Below the pieces are notes generated by a model. The model had not been told where the DNA came from, ran no database searches, and was given only the letters and a program-made list of their open reading frames with translations. This document shows, piece by piece, positions 7,863 through 16,326 of a stretch of DNA of 64,000 nucleotides. A program made the translations under genes and the position numbers. Numbering within the stretch: position 1 is the first letter of the stretch; each line of letters opens with the position of its first letter. Source of the DNA: Pseudomonas parafulva (lineage in GTDB: Bacteria > Pseudomonadota > Gammaproteobacteria > Pseudomonadales > Pseudomonadaceae); NCBI RefSeq assembly GCF_000800255.1, contig NZ_CP009747.1:3286001-3350000 (forward strand), read 5' to 3'.

Positions 7863-9255
7863 AATGTGATTCGTAGATCAGCTCGCCCATTTGCTCACCG
7901 CCCTGCGCACCGGCGATGCTCCCAGCAAAAGCCCCTCCCCCGACCAGCGCAATGCCACATACCGGCGCCCCAAAACCCGCGGTACCCGCAGAGAACACCC
8001 CACATACAGCGAACGCAGTGATCCCAGCAATCTTGCCACCCGCGATCCCTCCCGCCAGCCCTCCAGCGAAAGCACCTGCCTCAGACAAACGAATTTTTTT
8101 GCAGGCTTCGGCTTCCCCTGCACGGCAGGCCTCCTGGACTTTCAGATAGGAAGATGTACCCCCTAAGCCAATTCCGAAATGCCCACCATACCGAAGGTAC
8201 TTACCAAGCCCCGCCACTTTGTCCAAATATGTGGCGTACCCAGGAATCTGCCCTGGCCCACCGGCTTTCGACCAATGATGCACAAGGCTCTTGGTCGAGA
8301 TATTCAAGCTTTTCTTCAGCCGCTCGTAGGCCCCTAAATTCAGATGTTTATTTAGAAAAGTCGCCTTCAACTGACCATCTAGCTGTTCCAATAACAGCCG
8401 TCGTTCGGCGAAAAACGATGGACTCTTCAGATGGCCATGGCGCAGAAATTCTTGCTGATGCAAACGTTCGATGTTGCCAAGTGTGCTGCGAAGCTGTCGG
8501 AGGCCGTGGTCCATCATGTCCTTACCCACGCCCATGGAGAGACTGGCGTCACTAAGCAGTCCGGCAATTTGAGCCTGATACTCCATCATGAAATCTGACT
8601 CGGCAAAATCGAGTACAGCCAAGGAACGTCGCGCGCGCTCGGCGGCTGCCATGAGTTGGCCCTCCTCCTGGGTGCAGGCATAACCGTTATCCGGATCGCC
8701 GATGACGAAGATTTCCCCTGCCTTGAACCCCTGCTCGAAAGTCGGGTTCAGGCGTTGCAGGTACGAAATGGGTAAGGTCGAATCATGGCTAGCCAGCTCC
8801 AACAGAATCTGCGGGAACGACATGCTCCGGGGCACCACATAGAATCCCGGCTGCATCTGCCCAGGCAACCCGCCAACCATGGCGGGAGAAGCCCCTGCCA
8901 AAGTGCTAGAGCTCCCAAGGCCAGCGGGTTTTAGGCTAGTGCGTACGGCAATCGGCAGCCGCGGCAGGGGCATTTCCCCTAAAGGCGCCACCACCCGGTT
9001 GGTACCCTCTGGGCAACCGCAATCAACTAACGCGCCATGCATCGCGACTGGCTGGCCATCCGAGATGAAGTGCCACACCCCTTCAACAACCTTTCCTTCC
9101 AGCCCGCAAAGTGAGCAAGGTGTGGTGGGATCCCCCATCCTCAAGACCATTCGTCCCTCGTCAAGGTAACCCTCCCCGGTGGCGATGCAGATCGCACCTG
9201 TGGTGGTCACATCACCGTCCACTGCTTGGCCAAGCCCATCCAGACTGACGCGCAC
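7855..9255 (-). CDS. PAAR-domain protein, candidate T6SS effector
   Basis: This 466-residue protein opens with a PAAR domain (about residues 1-95: TTTGAICIATGEGY, a PCSLCG pair and VDCGCPEGTNRV). PAAR domains cap the VgrG spike of type VI secretion systems and carry effectors. A LysM-like stretch follows around 135-195 (a FYVVPRSMSFPQIL region, then LQRLNPTFEQGF and KAGEIFVIGD). After an alpha-helical region, the C-terminal ~75 residues form a hydrophobic, glycine-zipper-like tail (AFAGGLAGGIAGGKIAG; GGGAFAGSIAGAQGG). The start is GTG at 9255 with AAGGA 8 bp upstream. The downstream gene overlaps and encodes a membrane protein, so a pore-forming or membrane-perturbing toxin is inferred. No vgrG or T6SS structural gene is in the window, so this is an orphan cassette. 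Confidence 0.8.
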   Translation of the reverse strand: MRVSLDGLGQAVDGDVTTTGAICIATGEGYLDEGRMVLRMGDPTTPCSLCGLEGKVVEGVWHFISDGQPVAMHGALVDCGCPEGTNRVVAPLGEMPLPRLPIAVRTSLKPAGLGSSSTLAGASPAMVGGLPGQMQPGFYVVPRSMSFPQILLELASHDSTLPISYLQRLNPTFEQGFKAGEIFVIGDPDNGYACTQEEGQLMAAAERARRSLAVLDFAESDFMMEYQAQIAGLLSDASLSMGVGKDMMDHGLRQLRSTLGNIERLHQQEFLRHGHLKSPSFFAERRLLLEQLDGQLKATFLNKHLNLGAYERLKKSLNISTKSLVHHWSKAGGPGQIPGYATYLDKVAGLGKYLRYGGHFGIGLGGTSSYLKVQEACRAGEAEACKKIRLSEAGAFAGGLAGGIAGGKIAGITAFAVCGVFSAGTAGFGAPVCGIALVGGGAFAGSIAGAQGGEQMGELIYESHYD

Positions 9256-9381
9256 TTCAGAGTTCCTTGTGAACTGTAGGAGCGGAAGAACCTAACAGCC
9301 AAGAAGGGGCAAATGAGGCCTCGAGCAGCTAGCGGGACGATTCCTACGAGTAACGCGGATTTAGGACTAGGCACGACCTAG

Positions 9382-9397
9382 GGAAACTCCGAACGAG
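9382..9397 (+). repeat. Left terminal inverted repeat of the IS5-family element
   Basis: GGAAACTCCGAACGAG here pairs with the complement of the right end, GGATTCTCCGATCAAG, at 12 of 16 positions. It lies after the 3' end of the transposase pseudogene. Confidence 0.65.
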
Positions 9398-9459
9398 TTG
9401 CTCGTCAGCCGAAAGTGGGCGGTTAAGGGATGCCGAAAAGCCCGACTTTCAGTCGCTGA

Positions 9460-10481
9460 TTATTGGATAACCAAGGCAAAGCCTTGGTTTTCTGCCCCCA
9501 CGGGGCGCACCTCTCCCGCAGCAGGCAATAATTGCCGGCGCACCATCCACAGATTCGACAGGGCAAATAGCGTGGTTAGTTGCGTCGTGTTCTTGGCCAG
9601 GCCACGGAAGCGGGTCTTCACATAACCGAATTGGCGCTTGATCACACGAAATGGATGTTCGACCTTCGCTCGCGCCTGCGCTTTGACCTTCTCGATCTTG
9701 CGTCTGGCTTTGTAGAGCTCGCTGCGTTTGCTCAAGTGCTTGTAGGTGCTAGGACGAGCCGCAATCTGCCAGATCACCGGCCTTCCTTCATGCTCCGGCC
9801 GCTTCTCCACGCCGGTATAACCCGCATCGGCACAGATAACATTTTCGTCGCCATGCAGCAGGTGAGCGACCTCCTTTACATCAGCCACATTCGCGGCTGT
9901 GCCATGGACGTGGTGCACCAGGCCCGATTCAGCATCGGCACCGATATGCGCCTTCATACCAAAGAAGTACTGGTTGCCTTTCTTCGTCTAATGCATCTCG
10001 GGATCGCGCTTGCCGTCCCTGTTCTTGGTCGAACTGGGCGCGTGAATGACGGTGGCATCGACAATGGTGCCCTGGCGCAACGACAGGCCCTTGTCTCGCA
10101 GGTAATTGTTGATGGTTTCAAGAATGCCCGCCGCCAGTTGGTGCTTCTCCAGCAGGTGCCGGAAATTCATGATGGTCGTGTCTTCGGGGATCGGAGCGCT
10201 GAGCGTCAGACGAGCAAACTGGCGCATCGAAGTGATCTCGTACAGCGCCTCTTCCATTGCTGGGTCGCTCAACGAGAACCAGTTCTGCAGCAGGTGAATG
10301 CGCAGCATGGTTTCCAGGGATACGGCTTGCGACCACCGCCGGCCTTTAGGTAATGCGGCTCAGTTAACGCCACCAAACCGCTCCACGGAACTACCTGCTC
10401 CATCTCGGCCAGGAAACGCTCGCGGCGGGTTTGCTTGCGCTAACCGGCGTGCTCGAAATCGGAAAAGCTCATCTGACTCAT
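9460..10481 (-). pseudogene. IS5-family transposase, disrupted
   Basis: Reading the minus strand from ATG 10481 gives MSQMSFSDFEHAG, a TAG stop, then RKQTRRERFLAEMEQVV. Near 10330 a single-base deletion shifts the frame (KPYP then expected [13 protein letters not shown] continues in another frame). The frame then runs to EMH followed by a second TAG at about 9988-9990, where family members have Gln, and resumes as TKKGNQYFFGMKAHIGAD to the end at 9460. The DDE-type core ([42 protein letters not shown]) is otherwise well preserved, so inactivation is recent in evolutionary terms. No function is expected. Confidence 0.85.
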
Positions 10482-10551
10482 GGAATGGCGGGCTTGTAGA
10501 GGGCAGTTGGACGGAGGGCTGTTTCAGCACAGGTCATGTGGCCTGTGCTGA

Positions 10552-10567
10552 CTTGATCGGAGAATCC
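10552..10567 (-). repeat. Right terminal inverted repeat of the IS5-family element
   Basis: On the minus strand this reads GGATTCTCCGATCAAG, partner of the left repeat at 9382-9397. TTAG follows on the plus strand. Confidence 0.65.
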
Positions 10568-10645
10568 TTAGGTCTTCCCAAACTCAACGTTAGCCAAGAA
10601 CCACGATGACCACCCTCTTTCGCCCGCTGGGCGCCTTCGGTTGGT

Positions 10646-10780
10646 TCAGTTACACCACTTCTCGGGACACGATCTAAACGGGAGGTAAAAATCGTCACTA
10701 TCGAAAAGCTTGTAGGGGCGGTCAGTAGGCCTGGCCGAACGGCAGGCGGTGTCGGTCAGGGGAGCAGTAGTACGAGCCAT
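10646..10780 (-). pseudogene. N-terminal stub of a tyrosine-recombinase integrase
   Basis: The 44 codons from ATG 10780 begin MARTTAPLTDTACRSARPTD and continue RPYKLFDSDDFYL. This is the arm-type DNA-binding (DUF4102) N-terminus of P4-like integrases, which target tRNA 3' ends. After FYL the similarity stops (PFRSCPEKWCN) and the frame closes, so the catalytic domain is gone. It lies ~160 bp from the 3' end of tRNA-Thr(CGT), the normal position for the integrase of an element inserted there. The IS5 element next door may have contributed to the loss. It is interpreted as the relic of an excised or decayed island. Confidence 0.7.
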
Positions 10781-10873
10781 AAGGGTAAACCCCTTTCTCG
10801 AATCGACTTTATCCCAAACGTTACCCCTAAATCGGCCGACATCTGTCGAAACCCAACGGAACGCCATAACGAA

Positions 10874-10897
10874 AAAACCCGCCAGAAGGCGGGTTTT
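10874..10897 (-). terminator. Rho-independent terminator of tRNA-Thr
   Basis: A perfect 10-bp stem, AAAACCCGCC / GGCGGGTTTT, with a 4-nt loop. It is bidirectional in form and lies 45 bp downstream of tRNA-Thr on its strand. Confidence 0.85.
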
Positions 10898-10941
10898 ACG
10901 GGGGTTCCAGAGATTTTGGTAGCCTTCGCTGGAACCTGAAC

Positions 10942-11017
10942 TGGTGCCGGAGACAGGAATCGAACCTGCGACCTTCGCGTTACGAGTGCGCTGCTCTACC
11001 GACTGAGCTACACCGGC
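10942..11017 (-). tRNA. tRNA-Thr (anticodon CGT)
   Basis: This 76-nt cloverleaf on the minus strand runs from GCCGGTGTAGCTCAG to GGTTCGATTCCTG and CCGGCACCA, with CCA encoded. The anticodon loop is CTCGTAA, giving CGT. It matches the thrW-type tRNA of Enterobacteria and is flanked on its 3' side by an integrase stub, so it has probably served as an attachment site. The 31:39 position shows an A-C mismatch. Confidence 0.93.
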
Positions 11018-11069
11018 GTGTGCGCAACGCTACCACTGCCGTGCGCGTTACGCAAACCTCTGTTTCGCC

Positions 11070-11510
11070 TCACTTATTCCCCTGCCCCTCGCCCTGCCCC
11101 GGCAACCCGGCGCAACCGCTCGGCGCGAGGTCGCTTTCCAGGTCCGTACTGCATGCCCAGCCCGTGGCCGAACGGGTCAGCGTCAGCCGTTTGCCCAGCA
11201 CGTTGGCGGGTGCATCGAGCAGGGTGCAGACGATGCTTCCGGTGCCCGCCGCCGCCGTGCCGCTGGCGAGGATGGCGCAGTGCGCGGTGCTGGCCTGTCC
11301 GCCGAGGCTGGCGGCGTCGGTCACGTCCTTGCCTTCGTTCAAACGCAGATCCATCGGGGTCTTGAGGGCGGAGATTTCCAGCAACCCGGCGGCCGCTTTA
11401 CCGCGGGCCTGGTGGTTGGTGTACATGGGGATGGCGATGGTGGCGAGGATGCCGATGATCGCTACGACGATCATCAGTTCGATGAGGGTGATGCCGCGTT
11501 GCCCTTTCAT
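11070..11510 (-). CDS. pilA: Type IV pilin
   Basis: This 146-residue prepilin has a short leader ending in Gly and the class III signal [20 protein letters not shown], with Glu at +5 of the mature chain and Ile rather than the usual Phe at +1. The N-terminal helix continues to about residue 35. The globular domain carries four cysteines (CAIL, IVCTLL, WACSTD, SGCAG), the last two forming the likely D-loop. The ATG at 11510 has AAGGAAC upstream; the longer frame from 11582 is rejected. It is divergent from pilC/pilD, whose products assemble and process it. The C-terminus GQGEGQGNK is unusually polar. Confidence 0.9.
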   Translation of the reverse strand: MKGQRGITLIELMIVVAIIGILATIAIPMYTNHQARGKAAAGLLEISALKTPMDLRLNEGKDVTDAASLGGQASTAHCAILASGTAAAGTGSIVCTLLDAPANVLGKRLTLTRSATGWACSTDLESDLAPSGCAGLPGQGEGQGNK

Positions 11511-11715
11511 AACAGGTTCCTTGTCGATTCGGTCTGGCCGCGACCTGGGGTCGGGGGCCGGCTGGCGCGCAGTAGAGCCCAATGGACACCTTTTGTCACC
11601 CCTGCGCGGTGGGACGTCATGTCCGCTGACCTACTCTAGTGAGCGTCTGTAATTTCTGCCCTGGGAAGGGCGTGGCGAGCTGTTACCGGGCTTGTCGGTG
11701 GCCAAGGAGGCTGTG

Positions 11716-12921
11716 ATGGGGGCGATGCGGTGGTATGCGTGGGAAGGGGCGGATGCGCACGGGGCGCGGCTGACGGGTCGGGTGCAGGGGCGCAGTCCAG
11801 CGTATGTGCGGGCGGGGTTGCTGCGCCAGGGTATTCAGGCGGCGCGGGTGTGGCCGGCGAGCGAGGTGGGCTGGCGGTTGCCGGGGCGGCGCGAGGGGGT
11901 GGATGCGCCGGGGTTTTCGCGGCAGTTGGCGACGCTGCTGAAGGCGGGAGTGCCGTTGTTGCAGGCGTTCGAGGTGATGGGGCGCAGTGGCGCGGATGCG
12001 GCGATGGTGGCGCTGTTGGGGCGGGTGCAGCAGGAGGTGGCGGCGGGGTTGAGTTTGGCGCAGGCGTTGCAGCGTCAGCCGCGGGGCTTCGATGGGTTGT
12101 ACTGCAACCTGGTGCGGGTGGGTGAGCAGTCGGGGACGCTGGATCGGCAACTGGAACAGTTGGCGGACATGCTCGAACGGCGTCAGGCGCTCAAGCGGCG
12201 GGTGCGCAAGGCGATGCTGTATCCGTTGATCCTGCTGCTGACCGGGCTGGCGGTGGCGGCCTTGTTGTTGCTGGAGGTGGTGCCGCGCTTCGAGGGGATG
12301 TTCACGGGGGTGGGCAAGGAGCTGCCGGTGTTCACGCAGTGGGTGATCGATGTGTCCGACGGGTTGGGTCGGCATCTGCTGATGATACTGACGGTGTTGG
12401 GGATAACCGGGGTGGGCTGTGTGCAACTGTACCGTGGGCATCTGCCGACGCGGCTGTGGATGATTCGTCAGGCGCTGCGGCTGCCGGTGTTCGGGCGGCT
12501 GCTCAGCCATGCGGCGCTGGCGCGCTTCGCGCGCAGTCTGGCGACGGCCTATGGCGCGGGGGTGGCGTTGCTCGATGCGCTGCACACGGTGGCGCCGGCG
12601 TGTGGCGATGCGCTGCACGAGCGGGCGGTCGGGCAGTTGCGTCAGGGCATGGCCAATGGTTTGGGGCTGCACCAGGCGATGGCGCTGGAGCCGCTGTTCG
12701 CGCCGCTGCTGGTGCAGTTGACAGCCATTGGCGAATCCAGCGGCACGCTGGACGCGATGCTGGACAAGGCGGCCTGTCATTACGAGGAACAGGTGGGTCT
12801 GGTATTGGAACAGTTGACCAGCCTGCTGGAGCCGGCCATCGTGCTGATCCTCGGCGTGCTGGTGGGTGGCCTGGTGGTGGCCATGTACTTGCCGATCTTC
12901 CAGTTGGGTAGCCTGATCTGA
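11716..12921 (+). CDS. pilC: Type IV pilus inner-membrane platform protein PilC
   Basis: This 401-residue protein has two T2SF (GspF/PilC) domains: the first includes FSRQLATLLKAGVPLLQAFEVM (about 75-96) and the second FARSLATAYGAGVALLDALHTV (about 272-293). Three transmembrane segments lie near 170-195, 218-240 and 378-400. An AAGGAGG site at 11704-11710 points to ATG 11716, so upstream TTG and GTG codons in frame are not needed. PilC is the platform on which the assembly ATPase acts. A pilB gene normally lies between pilA and pilC in P. aeruginosa but is missing here. Confidence 0.92.
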   Translation: MGAMRWYAWEGADAHGARLTGRVQGRSPAYVRAGLLRQGIQAARVWPASEVGWRLPGRREGVDAPGFSRQLATLLKAGVPLLQAFEVMGRSGADAAMVALLGRVQQEVAAGLSLAQALQRQPRGFDGLYCNLVRVGEQSGTLDRQLEQLADMLERRQALKRRVRKAMLYPLILLLTGLAVAALLLLEVVPRFEGMFTGVGKELPVFTQWVIDVSDGLGRHLLMILTVLGITGVGCVQLYRGHLPTRLWMIRQALRLPVFGRLLSHAALARFARSLATAYGAGVALLDALHTVAPACGDALHERAVGQLRQGMANGLGLHQAMALEPLFAPLLVQLTAIGESSGTLDAMLDKAACHYEEQVGLVLEQLTSLLEPAIVLILGVLVGGLVVAMYLPIFQLGSLI

Positions 12922-12922
12922 C

Positions 12923-13789
12923 ATGAACCTGTGGATATTGCTTGTCGACCAGCCGGGACTGTTCTTGGCCGGAGCGGCGCTGCTTGGCCTGCTGGTGGGC
13001 AGTTTTCTCAATGTGCTGGTACTGCGGTTGCCAGTGATGCTGGAGCGCCAGTGGCAGAAGGAGGCGCGTGAGGTGCTGGGCCTGGGCCAAGTGTCCTACC
13101 CGCGTTTCGACCTGTGCCTGCCTGCGTCGCACTGCCCGGCGTGCCAGCATCGGATTCGGCCGTGGGAAAACATTCCGCTGCTCAGTTACCTGTTGTTGCG
13201 CGGGCGCTGCTCGGCGTGCCGGGGGCGGATCAGTCTGCGCTATCCGTTGGTGGAACTGAGTTGCGCGCTGTTGTCGTGGCTGGTGGCGTGGCATTTCGGC
13301 GTGAGCGAGCAGGCGCTGCTGGGCCTGCTGCTGACCTGGTGCCTGCTGGCCCTGAGCCTGATCGATGCGGACCATCAGTTGCTGCCGGACGTACTGGTGC
13401 TGCCGACCCTGTGGCTGGGCCTGGTGATCAATGCGTTCGGGGTGTTCGTGCCGTTGGCCGATGCGCTGTGGGGGGCGGTGCTCGGTTACCTGAGCCTGTG
13501 GTCGGTGTACTGGGTGTTCCGGCTGATCACCGGCAAGGAAGGCTTGGGCTACGGCGACTTCAAACTGCTGGCGCTGCTCGGGGCCTGGGGCGGCTGGCAG
13601 GTGCTGCCGCTGACCTTGCTGCTGGCCTCGTTGGTGGGGGCGCTGGTCGGTGTGTGTGTGCTGAAGATCAAGAAGGCCTCGTTGCAGACCACACTGCCGT
13701 TTGGACCTTATCTGGCCATCGCGGGGTGGATCGCCTGGCTCTGGGGTGATGAAATACACGCTTCCTACCTGCAACTGTTTGGATACTGA
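12923..13789 (+). CDS. pilD: Prepilin peptidase / N-methyltransferase PilD
   Basis: This 288-residue polytopic membrane enzyme cleaves the Gly-|-hydrophobic leader of prepilins and methylates the new N-terminus; it also serves type II secretion pseudopilins. The cytoplasmic zinc-binding loop has two CxxC pairs (CPACQHRI and CSACRGRI). The two catalytic aspartates lie in the DADHQLLPD and GYGDFKLLA (GxGD-type) motifs. It begins 1 bp after the pilC stop and overlaps coaE as TGATG, so pilC-pilD-coaE-yacG form one tight operon. Confidence 0.94.
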   Translation: MNLWILLVDQPGLFLAGAALLGLLVGSFLNVLVLRLPVMLERQWQKEAREVLGLGQVSYPRFDLCLPASHCPACQHRIRPWENIPLLSYLLLRGRCSACRGRISLRYPLVELSCALLSWLVAWHFGVSEQALLGLLLTWCLLALSLIDADHQLLPDVLVLPTLWLGLVINAFGVFVPLADALWGAVLGYLSLWSVYWVFRLITGKEGLGYGDFKLLALLGAWGGWQVLPLTLLLASLVGALVGVCVLKIKKASLQTTLPFGPYLAIAGWIAWLWGDEIHASYLQLFGY

Positions 13790-14412
13790 TGACCACTGCA
13801 GCCTTCACCCCTTGGATTCTCGGCCTCACCGGCGGCATCGGCAGCGGCAAGAGTGCGGCGGCCGAACGCTTCGTCGAGCTCGGCGTGCACTTGGTGGACG
13901 CCGACCAGGCCGCGCGCTGGGTGGTGGAACCGGGCCGGCCGGCCCTGGCCAGCATCGTCGAGCGCTTCGGTGCGAGGGTCTTGCTGGAGGACGGTACGCT
14001 GAACCGCTCGGCGTTGCGCGAGCGCATCTTCAGCGACCCCACGCAGCGGCGCTGGCTCGAACAGTTGCTGCATCCGCTGATTGGCCAGGAGATCTTCAGC
14101 TACCTGGCCAAAGCGCAATCGCCCTACGCGGTGTATGTCTCGCCGCTGCTGATCGAATCCGGCCAGTACCAGAAAACCCAACGCATCCTGGTGATCGACG
14201 TGCCGCAAAGCGTGCAGATCGCTCGCACGCTGCAACGCGACGACACCAGCGAAGCCCAGGTGCAGGCGATCCTGGCAGCGCAGCTGTCGCGCGAGGAACG
14301 TCTGCGCCATGCCGACGATGTGGTGGTCAACGACCGCGACCTGCCGTGGCTGCATCAGCAGATCGATCAGTTGCATGCCTTTTACCTGACTTTACGAGGA
14401 GGCCAGCCTTGA
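13789..14412 (+). CDS. coaE: Dephospho-CoA kinase
   Basis: This 207-residue kinase catalyses the last step of coenzyme A synthesis, phosphorylating the ribose 3'-OH of dephospho-CoA. The P-loop [15 protein letters not shown] is at the N-terminus, followed by the family segment [14 protein letters not shown] and the lid region [20 protein letters not shown]. Its length is normal. The start overlaps the pilD stop and its stop overlaps the start of yacG, a conserved arrangement in gamma-proteobacteria. Confidence 0.95.
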   Translation: MTTAAFTPWILGLTGGIGSGKSAAAERFVELGVHLVDADQAARWVVEPGRPALASIVERFGARVLLEDGTLNRSALRERIFSDPTQRRWLEQLLHPLIGQEIFSYLAKAQSPYAVYVSPLLIESGQYQKTQRILVIDVPQSVQIARTLQRDDTSEAQVQAILAAQLSREERLRHADDVVVNDRDLPWLHQQIDQLHAFYLTLRGGQP

Positions 14413-14609
14413 GCCAGCCAATGACCGTCGATTGCCCCACCTGTGGCGCCCCCGTTGAATGGAGCGCGAACAGCCCGAACCGGCCGTTCTGCTCGGACCG
14501 CTGCAAGTTGATCGACCTGGGCGCCTGGGCGGCCGAAGAGCACAAGATTCCGGCGGCACCGGAGTCCGAAGACGAACTGTATTCGGGGGATCTTGAACCC
14601 CGGCATTGA
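14409..14609 (+). CDS. yacG: DNA gyrase inhibitor YacG (zinc protein)
   Basis: This 66-residue protein has a four-cysteine zinc site ([10 protein letters not shown] ... [12 protein letters not shown]) and the conserved tail [19 protein letters not shown]. YacG binds GyrB and inhibits gyrase. The start chosen is TTG at 14409, which overlaps the coaE stop (TTGA) and has GAGGAGG 6 bp upstream. The ATG at 14421 would be 18 bp from that site and would drop the conserved MSQP N-terminus. Confidence 0.92.
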   Translation: MSQPMTVDCPTCGAPVEWSANSPNRPFCSDRCKLIDLGAWAAEEHKIPAAPESEDELYSGDLEPRH

Positions 14610-14629
14610 GCGCGGCGAGCTCAACGCCG

Positions 14630-15307
14630 TCAGTCTTCCTTCCACGGCGCCTGCAAGTAGCGGGTGCGGTTGAAGGTTTCCAGCCACTCGGGACAGAACA
14701 CCACCAACGCGCTGATGACGGTACCGTTGATGAAGGCCTCGGGGAACATCATCAGCCACAGGTAGCCGATGAAGTCGCCGAGCCATTCGGGCATGGCGAA
14801 CAGGCCATCCAGCCACAGCAGCGCCATGCCTGCCAGCAGGCACACCAGGGTTGCCAGGGCGGCGGCGAAGAAGCCGGAGCAGAAAATGTAGACGAACAGG
14901 TTGCGTGGCTGGGCCCGTTCGACCCGCGTGGCGCAGGCTTCGGTGACCAGCACGGGCAAGGCCACGATCAGCAGGCCGTTGATGCCCAGGGCGGCGAGGT
15001 CCTGGCGCCCCAGGGCGAGCAGGCCGAGCTGCGCCAGGCAGCCGCCGAGCACGGCCAGCGGCCAATCCAGCAGCAGCGTCACGGCGGTCATGCCGAGGAA
15101 ATGGTAGGACACGCCCGAGTCGAAATCGCGCCGCACCATCCACAGCGCAAACAGCGCGAGCACCGTGCCGAACAGCAGGTGCTGGCGGCGCGGGTCGCTG
15201 AACAGCTCGACCCAGCGGGTGCGGCTGGCGGCCCACAGCAGCAGCGGTGCGTAGGCCAGCCAACCGAGGGTCAGGCTGGTGCTGGACAGGACCTGGGCGC
15301 TGATCAT
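14630..15307 (-). CDS. CbiM-like energy-coupling-factor permease
   Basis: This 225-residue protein has about six to seven transmembrane helices. A GVSYHFLGMTAVTLL segment and a MFPEAFINGTVISAL motif near the C-terminus recall the S-component/CbiM-NikM permeases of ECF metal transporters. The orthologue position (next to yacG and DUF1780) is conserved in pseudomonads. No ATPase or T-component gene is adjacent, so it is either a solitary S component or uses partners elsewhere. No cobalamin riboswitch is evident upstream. Substrate unknown. Confidence 0.7.
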   Translation of the reverse strand: MISAQVLSSTSLTLGWLAYAPLLLWAASRTRWVELFSDPRRQHLLFGTVLALFALWMVRRDFDSGVSYHFLGMTAVTLLLDWPLAVLGGCLAQLGLLALGRQDLAALGINGLLIVALPVLVTEACATRVERAQPRNLFVYIFCSGFFAAALATLVCLLAGMALLWLDGLFAMPEWLGDFIGYLWLMMFPEAFINGTVISALVVFCPEWLETFNRTRYLQAPWKED

Positions 15308-15419
15308 GACGACCTCGCATCGGTGGCGGATGCTGCCGAGTCTACACCCGACGCCGGTTCGCGAATCTTGCGTGAAGACAAGACCTTATCCTTCACAATT
15401 GCAGACTAAGCTTGTTGCC

Positions 15420-16049
15420 ATGGATGACTCAGATTACCTGCGCCTGCTTACCATCCAGGCCGAACAAGCCAATGCCTTCCTGTCCAATGCCCGCAAATGG
15501 GAGCGTGAGCGTTGGGTCTGCCAGCGCCTGCTGCAAGGGCTGAACATCCCCTACCGCAGCGAAGACTTCACCCCGGCCGGCCAGGAGCCACCGGACGTGC
15601 TGTTTCGCGATGCGGCCTTCGAAGTGTTCTTCGTGCTCGACCAGGGCCGCCGGCTCAACGACGAATGGCGCGAGGAACTGCAGCGTCGGCGCAGCGCGTT
15701 TTCGCTGGCGCAACTGGTGCGTCGCGAGGCGCGCCCACGGCGCATCAGCGCTCAGGAGCTGATCGGCCGCCTGGGGCCGACGCTGGGCAAGAAAGCGCGC
15801 AATTACCGCGAGCGCGGGCTGGACCTGGGCGAGCTGGACATCATCGCCTTCGCCAGCCTCAAGCGCGAAGTGCTCGACCTCAACAGCCACTTCCCGCCGC
15901 CCACCGAGTACCTGCGCCAGGGCTGGCGCTCGTTGTCGCTGGTGGGACCGACCTTCGCCCGGGTACTGTTCGCTCATCCGGACGCGCCGGATTTCCTGCG
16001 CGCCAACCTGGGCCGCAGCATCGTGTTCGACGTCGGCATCAGCCTTTGA
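15420..16049 (+). CDS. DUF1780 family protein (putative endonuclease fold)
   Basis: This 209-residue soluble protein matches DUF1780, a pseudomonad family described as a putative endonuclease. It begins MDDSDYLRLLTIQAEQANAF and contains EDFTPAGQEPPDVLFRDAAF, whose acidic residues followed by EVFF resemble a PD-(D/E)xK arrangement without a clear catalytic Lys. The start at 15420 is chosen because the upstream in-frame region from 15279 overlaps the leader of the divergent permease gene. Role unknown. Confidence 0.78.
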   Translation: MDDSDYLRLLTIQAEQANAFLSNARKWERERWVCQRLLQGLNIPYRSEDFTPAGQEPPDVLFRDAAFEVFFVLDQGRRLNDEWREELQRRRSAFSLAQLVRREARPRRISAQELIGRLGPTLGKKARNYRERGLDLGELDIIAFASLKREVLDLNSHFPPPTEYLRQGWRSLSLVGPTFARVLFAHPDAPDFLRANLGRSIVFDVGISL

Positions 16050-16095
16050 TCGGGTCCCGTGTGACGTGGCAATGACGTACACTCGGCGGCGCAGA

Positions 16096-16110
16096 TGAAA
16101 GGTATTATCA
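16096..16110 (+). promoter_or_regulatory. Possible Fur box
   Basis: TGAAAGGTATTATCA matches the 7-1-7 Fur consensus TGATAATNATTATCA at 11 of 14 defined positions; one half is perfect. It lies 217 bp upstream of ndh, in a 277-bp gap that holds no gene I can recognise. Confidence 0.3.
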
Positions 16111-16326
16111 TTCGTTTCAACTTCTTTCCAAGGCTGTAGGAAACGTTGTACCGCGCCTGCACTCCAAGACGTCTACTCCACGACGCGCCGTCCTGCCCCG
16201 GACGCCGCCCGTCGAGCTGCCCGCCACGTGGACCGGTGCTATGAGCTGCCTTGCGCTCGCCCTCCCCTGTGTCGAAGCGGCCGGACCTCGTGTCCCCGAA
16301 TTCCGTAAAACTTGTGAGATATCCCC

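Larger units (their letters stand above)
9382..10567. mobile_element. Decayed IS5-family insertion sequence (~1.19 kb)
   Basis: The element is bounded by imperfect 16-bp inverted repeats (12 of 16 matching) and contains one transposase pseudogene on the minus strand. Flanking tetranucleotides are CTAG (9378-9381) and TTAG (10568-10571), fitting the YTAR target preference of the IS5 group, though the two copies differ by one base. The length fits the family. It is inactive, because the transposase has three disabling lesions. Confidence 0.75.

Noticed and set aside
10902..10936. 8-bp inverted repeat GGTTCCAG/CTGGAACC near tRNA-Thr as an attachment core
   Set aside because: The arms are inverted, not direct, and are not copies of the tRNA 3' end, so they do not fit an att site.
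15308..15419. Possible cobalamin riboswitch before the ECF-type permease
   Set aside because: No B12-box-like conserved sequence could be found in the short leader.
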